Source: Sambucus nigra (lineage: Eukaryota; Streptophyta; Magnoliopsida; Dipsacales; Adoxaceae). From it: DNA of 64,000 nt. The position numbers were made by a program, and so were the translations under genes. This document shows, piece by piece, positions 45,048-56,037 of the stretch. The stretch covers positions 643,210,023 through 643,274,022 of the forward strand of contig OX422208.1 of assembly GCA_949130495.1 (NCBI GenBank), read 5' to 3'. A model generated the notes under the pieces. The model was given only the letters and a program-made list of their open reading frames with translations. It ran no database searches and had not been told where the DNA came from. The first letter of the stretch is position 1. The number at the start of each line of letters is the position of its first letter.

Positions 45048-47312
45048 GGGGTATGCCCGTGCCTGAAGGCATGATTACAATTATGTAAAATATGTAATCG
45101 CAAAATGACGAAAATTTTCAAAGTACATAATTGCAAAACGAAAAAAATTTCGTTCCCCAACTAAACAAAGTGTAATTAAAAAAAATAGTCTTTAAAAAGT
45201 TGAGCTTAACCCCTAGTAATAATGACATATTGACATAACTCTTGGAAGAATGGGACACTTTCATCCAAAATACAATAAGGGGAAAAATACTATTTAAAAA
45301 TTTGTTTTTTTAATTAAAAATATGTTTTTAACTCTTTTTAAATATATAAAAATCCATTTTAACTGTTTTTATACATATTCGTTTTAACTATTTTTATAAG
45401 AAAACCGTTTTCATATACTATTTAATTGTTTTCATATAAAAAACCGTTTTATCTTAATTTGTCTCTAATGTGATGTATTGTTCTTAGAGGACAAATTCAA
45501 GACCATAATTAAGACACATATATAAGTACGTTACGAATATTGGGTAAGAGTGATTAGGTTTGGAACTTCACACATTTTCCCTTACACTTTTACACTAAAT
45601 TGTCCTCTCAAACCCACCAACACTTGGCATGAAACCCAAACTGCTTACACAACTTTATTTTGAACACATACAATTAAATTCACATAATTTTAGGCGAGCA
45701 TCTAACAAAATCAATATATTATATATGGAGCGTTTCTCATTATTTTTGTTATATGTAAGACAAATAATTATAAACAAATTATAAAAAATTGGGCAAAATT
45801 TCCTCTATTTATAAGACTATTCACCGTGCTAATGAAGTGAAAAAATGTACCACCAACAAAACTAATAGTCCGTAATAACAATAATAATAACATGTCTTAA
45901 ACATTGTATAAATAAAATCACTGCTTAACTTAATTCGTTGAAATAAAACCAATACATCAATAAATATGTAAATAACACCAATACGTCAATACTTCAATAA
46001 AGTATTCCAACTGTTTAAATTGTTAACAATGTAGACAATCAACAATATTGAAAATTCATAAAACCTACAAAGTCTTTCTCTCCACCATTCCCCCATATAA
46101 TATGTACGAAGTTAAGACCCGACTCCTCACCCCATGATTCATATATTATGGGAAATGTTATCGGTACCATTTACGAAGATCTCATCCTAATTGCAGTGAT
46201 TTAATACTCAATTATTTGTCATCGACAACCTAGCAAATGGAAGAACTGTTAACGTGGTCCATTCTTTTCAATATGAAAGTATAAATATTAGAGTTTAAAA
46301 AACTACAAAAAATGGAATGTTCAAATACTTGGATGGATAAATGCACAATCTGATTAAAAACAAACAAATATTATTTAAATCACCAATGTAGACACTATAA
46401 AAGTTCAAGTAATTGCTACTTAATCTACCAATATAATGAAAATACCATATATCACGATAATAGGTGAAAATATCTACTTGTTACATTTTTGGTTTCGGGC
46501 GTTGGAAGAGGGTGACAGTCAGATGAATTGTTGTCTTTTGGATGTCCCTAGGAAGTCTAAGTGTAGGCGGATTCATGAGGAGGGACCAATCCAAATAGAA
46601 ATAATCAGACCCTACACACGATTTGAGTCGTATATCCGGTCGTAGGTTCTTTCATGTGCTCTGCTGAGCATTGGACAAATAAATTTCCTAGTGAACCATT
46701 TGCAATCAGAAAGTTCAACAAATGAATTTCCTACTGAACATTGGATAGATAATACCAACCAAACATTTGCAAACTCAAACAACATTCATTGCAATTCATA
46801 TACATAAATTCCAATTTGCTCATTCGGACACAAATTTCAATTTGAATTCACTTAGATCTCTGGTAGTCAAAGGCCTGCTAGACTATCATTTCATGTCGAT
46901 AAAAAATCAGTTGCACACTTTGTGATTTTTCCATTTAAGGAATGCTTATGTGGATGAAAAATTAAACGTACACATAACATGATACCTGCGTTTGTGGCCT
47001 CAAAACATAGGAATGTCAGAGATTTCCAGAGAATTTACATGAAAGTTCACGAACTTCATAAGGGCTTTAGATAAATCTCTACTATTTGTTAAGTTTTTTA
47101 CACTATACTGGTTTGGGGGAAACACTTCTTCTGTATGTGTTGTAGACTGACTATGCTATACTTCCATTTCTTTATTAGTTTGGGGAAAAAACTAATTACA
47201 AATAATTGAACAGAGCTAATCATACTAAAGGTTCATATCAGACATACAAATCATACATATAATTGAACAGAGCCGATCAGGTGCATATATTAACACAACA
47301 CACATGTTGTAC
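45048..47312. other. AT-rich intergenic DNA
   Basis: No convincing gene. A 69-codon plus-strand frame at 46436-46645 has no recognisable domain. Several poly-T/TTTTTAA runs lie around 45290-45460. Confidence 0.5.
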
Positions 47313-47601
47313 CTGAAAACCATGAAATGGAGGATCTTCTCACCCTCATTAGCAAACGATACCTCATATTCGAGTAGACAACTATCGTATAAATCCTTTA
47401 ATCGCTCGTCATCGAATACAATATCATGCAAATTTTCTTGACACCACTCATGTATTGGTGCCTTTTTTATTTTCGTGCTTACAGATGACTTTTCATCTCC
47501 ATCCTTTAGGTGTAAGTTTTCGATGCCTTTTTTAATTTTTAACAGAGAACGATTGAAAGAGCTGTTGGAGCACCGAATAATATTTCCAAAGCCCGCCAAA
47601 C
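47313..47601 (-). pseudogene. Possible orphan exon of an unidentified host gene
   Basis: Open for the full 289 bases. A plausible acceptor (CTTTTTAG before GTTTGGCGG) lies at its start and a plausible donor (TTTTCAG then GTACAA) at its end. The peptide includes IHEWCQENLHDIVFDDERL and a basic KIKKGIENL segment. Composition and splice-like borders suggest an exon. I do not recognise the protein and see no neighbouring exons; downstream ones could be absent or displaced by element D. Confidence 0.35.
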
Positions 47602-48850
47602 CTAAAAAGGCTTAATAAATAGCTCCTAAACTGCAAAATCAAAATACTTGTGTGCTAAACTTGGTCCTAATCTCTAACATCCTAGATAAAAATCTTGGTC
47701 GTAATCTCATTTTCATCCAAGGAAAAGAATATTGACAGTAAATATCGAAATGCATATGTGGTGTGTAAAGACATTGATCCGAACCTAACATTCAAATCCA
47801 AAAACAAAATCTTGGTCCTAATCTCATTTGCATCCAATGAAAAGAAGATTAACAGCAAATAAATATTAATGAGGGCCATGCAAACTATCATATTAAAGTT
47901 TTAACTATACTCTATAGTCGGTACTATGAACCAATAAATATATTGAGAAAAAATAACCAAGCATAACATGTTAAACTAAAAAAATCTTTACACTTCTTGA
48001 ATGCAAATAGAGCATGTACTGTATGAACTGATCATAACATTATTTTGCTTGAACAGGTGATGTGATCAAAATTAGTAATGTACCTAACTAACATAAACCA
48101 TAGCGTTGATCTGAAAATACAAATCAAAGTTTATGTAAAGATATTCCAATACAAAATCATACAAAATCACTAAGTAATAATCAACAACAAAAAATTGTAG
48201 CCAAGTGTGTAAATTAAAATTGTAGTCAACTGTGTTTAAGGGGAGTGGTTCCTGATGGCAGGGGCATATAACATTATACAAACAGCCAAAATTCTAACTA
48301 AAGCATTTTATGAAATAACTTAGGCTATTATTAATTGAATTTGGTTCATATAAAGGAAACAAACGCCGGCTATTTACATCACCACTCATGGAAATTATAC
48401 ACAACCCATCTTACTTACGCATATAAATTGTTCTTGTTCCAAAGCATCACACAGTCAATTCATATCAAATTAAGTTATGGCCCTCTTTAAAAAAAATAAT
48501 TGAAGATCTATACCCAAAACACATGTTCGATTGAAAAAATTCAGCCAAAATTTTAGCAAGACAAAAGCATACCTCAACTAATAGAAAGAACTAAAAAACA
48601 ATTTAACTTTAGTGTCCTTTATGGGTGTTGGATAGAAAATGGTAAACGGATGGTGATTTTGTGTTTGTGTCAACAAAAACCATAAATTAATGAAGATTAC
48701 TGTTCAAAGATTCGATTTACTGTCAAAGAAAGCCATAAAGTTGCAAAAGAAAACAGAATGATATGGAACATGAAACATATCCAAGCCATAAAGATTTGGC
48801 TTGATTCATAAACCTATAATCAAAAGTGACAAATCATTATAAAAGTCAAA
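47602..48850. other. AT-rich intergenic DNA with a small tandem duplication
   Basis: A diverged duplication of about 120 bp (AAATCTTGGTCSTAATCTCATT words at about 47690 and 47808). Nothing else is recognisable. Confidence 0.55.
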
Positions 48851-48855
48851 ATCAC
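48851..48855 (+). repeat. Left target duplication of element D (ATCAC)
   Basis: ATCAC lies directly before the LTR and again directly after the other LTR (61291-61295), proving the element limits. Confidence 0.95.
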
Positions 48856-49441
48856 TGTTGATGTAAAAAATTAGATCACTCTAATTATTCAATCACAGAT
48901 AAATAAAATGAGACAAAGATTTTTAAAGTGTTTCAGCCTTATAAGAATGGCCTACGTCCACTGTTATGTTATTGCTGAGTGCTTTGGGAATTCTCGATTA
49001 CAAGCTCTATCAAGAAATTTCGGTCCCTTTGAATGAGGGTGATACAAGGTATTTATAACCCTTAGGCTGTACATGAATGGGTGTTACATTAAATGATACA
49101 CATATGAAATGGTAATTCATTTAATGTTCTTCAAACGTGCGCGTCAATATGATAAGCATTCAATGAATAGTTGAACTGTTGATTATCTGGCAATTAATGC
49201 TGTGGTCAAGGTGCAGCTCGAACCGCCTTAGTTGCTCGTCGTCCAAGAGTTCCTCGGAGCAGTGGAGTTCCTCGGAAGATAAGAGTTCCTCGGAGGGTTG
49301 GTGTTCCTCGGAGTATACTTGTTGCTCGGAGTAAGTATGTTGGTCGGGGAAACAATCTTCCTCATTGCTATTGTGCCACGTAGATTGACACGTGCCTTCT
49401 TATTATTTGTCCATATCAACATACTAATTTTGGTATCAACA
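48856..49441 (-). repeat. Element D 3' LTR (586 bp)
   Basis: TGTTGATGT...GGTATCAACA. It contains five GTTCCTCGGAG-like words at about 49249-49330 and the conserved block at 48928-48963. Confidence 0.95.
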
Positions 49442-49454
49442 GAAGCCCCCAATG
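49442..49454 (-). other. Element D polypurine tract
   Basis: The minus strand reads CATTGGGGGCTTC directly before the LTR start TGTTGATACC. Confidence 0.8.
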
Positions 49455-49697
49455 TTTCATATTTCGAACTTTGAGGAGTATGGAACATTCTTTCTCGGTA
49501 TATGGCGATATTAAATGACCTTACTGGGTTTTAGGAGTCTTTTCTTCATATTTGAATTTCCTTCCAAATTCGCAGAATTCGCCTTTTTGCATTTTTATAG
49601 GCGCTTCGATCTTCGTGCCCTTTTTGTCCTTTTAGCCGCCGGTAGCGTAATAGTTTTCTTTTTTGTAATCATTTCTCTCGCCGTTTCCCAAGGCAAA

Positions 49698-49706
49698 GTA
49701 TTTAAG
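49698..49706 (+). promoter_or_regulatory. TATA-like box of the element D accessory gene
   Basis: GTATTTAAG in a T/C-rich leader, about 160 bases before the ATG at 49864. Supported only by position. Confidence 0.35.
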
Positions 49707-49863
49707 CTTCAGAGGCAATCCCATCGTCTTCTACCTTTTCAATTTCCGCTTTCGAGTTTTCTATAGCTTTTCTCTCTCCTGTGCGTCCATCCTTTTCTTC
49801 ATTTGTTTGTCAACAGATCTCCTTTTTCCCTGTAAGCTCTTCTTCCTTCTTCTTTTATTCATC

Positions 49864-52041
49864 ATGTTTTACATTATTGAGTCTCTTGAGAAATTCCGTT
49901 CTGATTTCTTTATTCCATCTTGGGTAATTTTGGAGGTTCTTTCTGAGCCTTCAAGTTATTTTGATTTGGCTGAGGGACACTGGTTCCCTAGCCTATTTAT
50001 TGTTGAATGTGGATTTTCTTTTCCACCAAATCCGTTGTGTTTAGAGTTCTGTCAGTACTTCGATGTTGTCCCTGCAAAAATAGCCCCCAACACATGGAGA
50101 ATAGTTAATGGGGTACATAGGTTAAATCAAACTCATGGAACTCGTATAGGAATTCCTGAGATTATGTACTGTTACAGATGGGCTATTTTAGACAATGTTT
50201 TTTATTTAAAAACTAGGTTTTTGAATAGGGCCTTAGTAGTCAACCTCCCTGATGCCAACAGGGATTATTTTGAACACGGGGTAGTTATAAAAAATTGGCA
50301 ACATGCTCCTTTGGTTGGAGATGCAGTATATGAGGGTCCCAGATGCCCCCCATATGGCAATGTGATAGGTCATTTTCATCTTATTTTATTTTTGAAATTA
50401 TGATTTCAATGTATTTGATAAAATGTATGACTGATATTTCAATATGTTCTTGTTTGCAGTTGACAGCAAGAGAAAAACTCCAAAAGAGTCAGAAGTTAAT
50501 ATAAAGCAATTGAAACATATCTGGAGTTTGCATCAGAGGGTTGCAGACGAGCACATCAGGTCTGCTTCATATTTGTTGCAGTACAGGAGCTACACATCAT
50601 CCTTTACTGCTCAATCTGTGGTCAGCATTAGTGACCCATTGCCAGCTTCCGAGGAATCTTCACCAGAATCTCACATTCCTCTAAGTCAAAAGATGGGCAA
50701 GAGAAGAGTTCCTGCTATCTTCGAGGAGACTTCCTCTGCCGGGGATGGAAAGAGGAACAAGGCTGAAGTCCCAAAGGGGACCAAGAAAATTGATGCCGTT
50801 CCTTCTGTTGCTGTTCAGAAGGCTCCCGAGAAGCCTCCAATGGCTCCGAGCAAGAGAAGTACTTCTGTGGAGGTGATCACTATTTCCCCCACCAAAGGTT
50901 CTTTGGCTGAAACTGCTGAAGTTACACTGAGGAGATTGAAGAAATCCTCCTCGGTTAGTTTTTCTGAAGCCATTCCCCAGCTCCAAACTAGTGGAGCTGG
51001 TGTTCCAACCATCATTCCCCCGAGCTCTGCAATGAGCTCGGTAAAGACTTGGATTATTCCTGAAGTCCAAGGCATCGAGGACAACATGCCTAGGGATATG
51101 CTAACATCCCTAGCTACTCGTCACATTGCTTCAGTAAGTTTCTTTTTTATCTTGAATTTTTCCTTCTATCAATATATGTATCTCGGCACTAACTCATCAC
51201 TACCTTCTTTTTTTAGCTGGTGAGTTGTTTTAACACCATTGTGAAGAAAGATGAAGCGCTCAAGGCTTCAAGCTCCTCGTCTAGAGTAGAGGATGCATTC
51301 CAGGGTTTGGCCCAATCTATGAAGGAATCCCGTCAGAAGTACGACGAGGATAAAGGTGAATGGGAGAAGAAATTGGCTGCATCTGAAGCAGAAAATGTGC
51401 AGTTGGGAAACAAAGTGAAGGACTTGGAGAGGGAGAACAAGAAATACTCCGAGAAGCTCACTACTTTCGGGGAGCTTGAAAATAAGCTGAAATCAGCCGA
51501 GGAAGAGCTGACACTTCTGCGCGAAGCAAATCGTCAGAAGGAGGAGTTGGAGGCCAAGGTGAAAGCCTCCGAGGATCTTCTATCCGAGAAGCTCTCCTCG
51601 GAGAAGATGAAGAGAAAAATAGCTGTGAAGAAATCCTTTCGAACTGGTTGGGATAAAGGATGGGATATTGGGGTAGCAGAAATGATGACCCAGGTGAATT
51701 ATGGAAGTTTGAAATTCTTCCATGATGGTTGGGTTGCTGCCTTGCAGGAATTGAAGGTGAGCGAGGACTCCGAGCTATTTCAACAACATCTCCCTGGTCC
51801 TCCTCCAGTTATTGAAGACGAAGATGAAGACGAAGCTGCATCTGAAGAATCTTCAATGATTGTGGGTGATCAAATCCATGCTCCTCAACCCAACCAGACA
51901 TCTGCTGAGGAGATTTCTTCTTTGCCTGCTTCCTTTGAACAAATCCCGACTTCAGCCGATCAAATCAGTGTTCCCACCGAGCAACCAAGCTCCTCATCCC
52001 AGCCTCCCGGGAAAGTCTTGGGAGACAAGGAAAAGGTGTGA
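49864..52041 (+). CDS. Element D antisense accessory gene, part 1 (Transposase_28-like, coiled coil), spliced
   Basis: Antisense to gag-pol. Predicted exons 49864-50368, 50460-51133 and 51217-52041 join without a frame break to 667 codons. The introns are 91 bp (GTCATT...TTGTTTGCAG) and 83 bp (GTAAGT...TTTTTTAG). Exon 1 (residues about 1-168) holds a core near residues 60-125 with FDVVPAKIAPNTWRIVNGV and a following YLKTR, resembling the plant 'putative gypsy type transposon' family and the core in element B. Exon 2 is Ser/Pro/Lys-rich and low in structure. Exon 3 has a Glu/Lys coiled coil (about residues 420-510), then FRTGWDKGWDIG and HDGWVAALQELK, then an acidic tail. There is no zinc finger or catalytic motif I can name. 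The function is unknown; the protein may bind nucleic acid or a partner. The TTG at 49807 is an in-frame upstream alternative, but the ATG at 49864 is preferred. Confidence 0.7.
50369..50459 (+). other. Predicted intron 1 of the element D accessory gene
   Basis: Donor ATAG|GTCATT (weak), acceptor TTGTTTGCAG (strong), AT-rich. Removing it joins G to TT in one codon (Val) and keeps the frame. Confidence 0.65.
51134..51216 (+). other. Predicted intron 2 of the element D accessory gene
   Basis: Donor TTCA|GTAAGT, acceptor CTTCTTTTTTTAG, phase 0. Removal keeps the frame open. Confidence 0.75.
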
Positions 52042-52206
52042 AGTTGTTCGGTACTATCTTTCTGTTTTTCTTCTTACTTGTACTTTGTATTTCAGATCTT
52101 TGTAACTTTGCCTTATGATCTAATAAAATCTCCTCTTTTTGTTCCTCTACATTGTTGATGCTTTGTTTGCTTTTTTTATTAACTCTTGCCTTCTCTCCTT
52201 TATTAG
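52036..52206 (+). other. Possible intron 3 linking accessory parts 1 and 2
   Basis: Donor AAAAG|GTGTGA overlaps the stop of part 1. The acceptor TCTCCTTTATTAG lies just before the ATG of part 2. Both are phase 0, so splicing would fuse the two frames. The stretch is T-rich like an intron, but it also contains AATAAA (about 52122), which could instead end a part 1 transcript. Confidence 0.45.
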
Positions 52207-52209
52207 TTT

Positions 52210-53544
52210 ATGGCTAGAATGGAATTGATATCTACCCATGACACAAAGCTGATGCAGCAATGCCATGAATATTATAAGGCTGGTCACACAGACCTGAGTG
52301 TATCAGAAATTGCTGACATCCTTGGCCATGATGCTTCAGAGCAAGCAGTTGAGGCTTATCGGTACCTGAAGGATTTACTTGATCGAGCTGTGGCCAATAA
52401 TGTGGCATACTATGAGTTGATCGAGGAGCTTCATTGTACCCTAGAAGATCTTCAAAATCAACACAATGAATGAACTGCCCTGTTGTACAAGGAGTATGAG
52501 AATAGATATCAACAGCTTTCTTCCGAGATAGGCCACAAAAAGATCATTGCTGGGTACGATGTCAGGGAGAGAACCCTAAAAGGTGAAGTTGAGGCCTGCA
52601 GACAGATCGCCGAGCTGCTGGAACAAGAGAACAACAATTTGCAGAGAGAGTTGGCACAGTATAAGTCTGCAGCTTCATCTTCTACTGCCTTGGTACCAGT
52701 CTCCGACGAAGGGTTCTCATTTTTAGAGGTTGAGAATGCCAAATTAAGGCAAGAATTGGATACTTTAAGAAGGTCTGGTATTTCTGCTACTGCTCGGGGA
52801 TGAGGAGGAGGTTCTCGTGGGCGAGGAAGAGCTGCCCAGGATGTTAACGAGGAACGAAGTACTCCAGCTGCTCGGGGTCTATCAAGGACTCCTCGTAGTA
52901 TTGAAGAAGCTCGTACTCTGTCAACATTGAAAACTCAAGCGTACCAGTTGAACGCGAAAGATCGGGCTTTGTCTGAAATGTCCAAGAAAATCCTAACTTT
53001 GGAAGATCAACTTACTGCGACGAAGTCTGCTTTGAATAATAAGGATGTTTTTGCTAGGAACCTTCATGAGCAGTTAGAAAGATTAACTTTCCAATTCCAT
53101 AAAGAACCTCGCGAATTCTGGAATGCAGGCTATAATGAGGCCCTTTATCACTTGGATGCTCGCATTGAAAATGCCAATAATAAAGGTTATAAACAGGGAT
53201 GGTTGAATGCCCTGGGTGTGCTGAAGCTCGAACAGGGGCACTACCTGTGGGATTATCATATTCTTGGGCTACTAGACTTGCCTGTACCACCCTATAAATT
53301 GGACATGGAATGGATCCCAGCTCGTGCCATTCCCCGGAGCTTAATTTCAAAATATCTTGGTGACTATAATCTTCATTCTCAAATTGAAGTATCTCGTCCC
53401 GAGCATCTCTTGGATACTCCTTCAGTAATGAATGTCAGAATGTTGAAGGACTTAAATTTTATCAATTCTCCTCAGACATTAAATGATCCTCCTGCTGGCG
53501 AGGAACCTGTTTCCAAAGCTGAAGGAAAGAAACCAATAGAATAG
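52210..53544 (+). pseudogene. Element D antisense accessory gene, part 2 (coiled coil), two TGA stops
   Basis: One register of 445 codons from ATG 52210 to TAG 53542-53544, interrupted by TGA at 52471-52473 and 52801-52803. Both fit CGA-to-TGA changes. The protein begins with a helical segment (DLSVSEIADILGHDASEQAV). Coiled coils follow (about residues 80-195 and 240-290), with an RG-rich patch (SRGRGRAAQ) between them. The end holds FWNAGYNEALYHLD and KGYKQGWLNALGVLK. The GW/GY-rich end parallels that of part 1, hinting at an old duplication. Without the stops it would be a separate protein or the C-terminal half of a fused one. The family is not recognised. Confidence 0.6.
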
Positions 53545-53800
53545 GGATTTCAATGTAATAGTTAGTATACATGTAATTTGTAATTCGTTTTGAATTTTAA
53601 TGAAAGACTTTCACTTTCTGTTTGCAAATCTGTATTGCTATTGTTTTGTACTTGTCTAACACTTTTATATTTGTGATTACATAACAATTCTTTGTGGTTC
53701 ATCGACCAATCTAAAAGATTACAAGTATAAAAAATGTTGCTCGATCACTTAATAATAAAGTAATGAGTATAAAATGTTTAAAATTTTTCCAACCAACCAA
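53545..53800. other. Probable 3' untranslated region of the accessory gene
   Basis: T-rich, with AATGAAAG and TTTTGAATTTTAATG-like possible polyadenylation contexts. No coding sequence. Confidence 0.4.
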
Positions 53801-54600
53801 GGTTGTTAAATTGTGCTCGTCGACCAATTATAATTAGTGAGAGTTTTTATCCCCGACTAACCATACTTGGTAATTTTTTTCATAAAATGTTGTCCGACCA
53901 ACCAAGGTCGCTAATTTTATCCTCGTCGACCAACTACAGTTAGTGGATTTGTATCCCCGACCAACTATACTTGGTTCAGTTTCTTCGATGAACTTTTATG
54001 TAATAAACTTACTTATCGACCAACATAAGTTGGCATTTGAGAGCATATTTTGTTTCTTAACCAGCCGAAATTGGCATTTTTAAGAATGTTGTTCTTGCCC
54101 TTTTACCAACCGGAGTTGGTCATGGATTTGAACTATCATGTCCACTAGTTATTTTACCAATCGGAGTTGATCACGCTAGTGTATGCCTCCTAACCAAAGG
54201 AGTATAGTTTGTTCTCGCTATTTTACCAACCGAAGTTGATCACGCTCGAACTATCTACTAGTTATTTTACCAACCGGAGTTGGTCACGCTAGTGTATGCC
54301 TCCTAACCAAAGGAGTATAGTTTGTTCTCGCTATTTTACCAACCGAAGTTGATCACGTTCGAACTATCTACTAGTTATTTTACCAACCGGAGTTGGTCAC
54401 GCTAGTGTATGCCTCCTAACCAAAGGAGTATAGTTTGTTCTCGCCCTTTTACCAACCGGAGTTGGTCGTGGGTCTGAACTATCTACTAATTATTTTACCA
54501 ACCGGAGTTGGTCACGCTAGTGTATGCCTCCTAACCAAAGGAGTATAGTTTGTTCTTGCCCTTTTACCAACCGGAGTTGGTCGTGGGTCTGAACTATCGT
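53801..54600. repeat. Hairpin-bearing tandem repeats in the 3' region of element D
   Basis: Units of about 113-115 bp (starts near 54265, 54378, 54493) contain ACCAACCGGAGTTGGT, a 6-bp stem with a 4-base loop, and the words CTAGTGTATGCCTCC and CCAAAGGAGTATAGTTTG. From 53.8 to 54.2 kb only diverged hairpins recur (ACCAACCAAGGTTG, CCAACTATACTTGG, CCAACATAAGTTGG). CCTTTTACCAACCGGAGTTGGTC-like copies also occur within pol at 56551 and 56611. Confidence 0.85.
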
Positions 54601-54729
54601 CTTCTTTGTGCTGTCGAGCAGCGTAGTGTACAACACTAGTATTCCCCGAAAAACTTTCAAATAATGGAGAGAAAAATGGTGAAACATCATCGTTTTATTC
54701 ATATTGATGGACCTGCTGTACATTTTACA

Positions 54730-55962
54730 TCACTGATAATACTTGCGAAGGTGTTCAGCATTCCATGCATTCTTGAATTCCTCTCCTTCTAGAGTTGCTA
54801 TTCCGTAAGTTCCTGGTCGAACAACTTCTGTAACTCGATAAGGTCCATGCCAATTTGCTTCCAATTTATTGTGCTTCTGAATGACCTTCTTTAGCACGTA
54901 ATCTCTTTCCTTTAAATCGCATTTCTTCACCCTCTTGTTGTAGAACAAAGCTGTTCGTTGTTGATATGCAGCATTTATAATGGCTGCTTCTTCTCTAACC
55001 TCCTCGAGCATATCCAAATCTAGTCTTCTCATCAAGTCACTGACTGAGGAATTGAAATTCAGCACTCTATGTGTCGGAAGACCCAACTCGGCAGGTATTA
55101 TAGCCTCACTTCCAAACGTCAGCATATATGGCGATTCTCCAGTTGCTGCTCGGGGAGTTGTTCGGTAAGCCCACAATACTGATTGTAGCTCATTAATCCA
55201 GTTAGCTTTAGCCTCATTTAACCTCTTCTTCAAACCATTTAATAATGTTCTGTTCGTCACCTCAGTCTGTCCATTGCTTTGAGGATGGCCTGGTGCTGAA
55301 TGAACCTTCAAAATGTTTGACTGATGACAATAGGCGGCAAACTCCTCGTTATCGAATTGTGTTCCATGGTCTGTGATGAAGGCATGAGGGAGACCATATA
55401 AGCAGATGATGTTCTTCCAAACGAATTGGTACACCTTCTCGTAGGTCATATCGATCAGAGGCTCAGCTTCTACCCATTTAGTAAAATAATCCACTGCAAC
55501 GACGAGGTACTTGAATCTTCCTCGGGTCGTTGGCAGTGGTCCAACCAAGTCAATTCCCCACATGGAAAATGGCCAAGGAGAAGTTATGGGTGTCAACAAT
55601 GCTTGTGGAGTTCGTTGGATAGAGGAAAAACGTTGGCACTTGTCACACTTCTTGGCATATGCTATACAATCAGCCCTCATCGTCGGCCAGTAATATCCCT
55701 GCATCATCACCCTTTGCAAAAGTGTTCGACCTTCTACATGGGCTCCACATGACCCTTCATGGATCTCTTCAATCAATTCTTTCACCTCGGAGGGATGTAC
55801 ACATCTTTGTAAACCTGCCATAATTCCTCGTCTATATAAAACACCATTAGTTAGTACATACCGAGCAGCTTTAAACTTTAATTTCTTGGCAGCGATCTTA
55901 TCCTCCGATAATTCTCCTTCCTCGACATATGCCCTGATGGGATCCATCCAAGATGGTCCTCA
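54730..55962 (-). pseudogene. pol: Element D integrase
   Basis: Continuous from 55959 to its stop just before 54730 (405 codons from the Met at 55947). The HHCC zinc domain includes IHEGSCGAH and CDKCQRFSS. The catalytic DDE residues are present in GIDLVGPLP, TDHGTQFDN and NGQTEVTNR. The C-terminal SH3-like part includes WHGPYRVTEVV and NAWNAEHLRKYY. This domain itself is undamaged, but TGA at 55960-55962 and TGA at 56038-56040 cut it off from upstream pol, so the polyprotein cannot be made as written. Confidence 0.9.
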
Positions 55963-56037
55963 ATCAAGGGAAATAACATTCATCGTCAGGCCTTCATCTA
56001 TGCTTCGACTTTCTAACACCTCAATTGGTATTGTTCT

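Noticed and set aside
49228..49488. Frame with repeated PRNS peptides in the element D LTR (also 61077-61301)
   Set aside because: It is the translation of the repeated GTTCCTCGGAG words in the LTR and starts and ends without gene features.
50681..51087. Minus-strand open frames of 129 and 90 codons under the accessory gene
   Set aside because: Reverse-strand shadows of accessory exon 2, which has a clear coding and splicing pattern on the plus strand.
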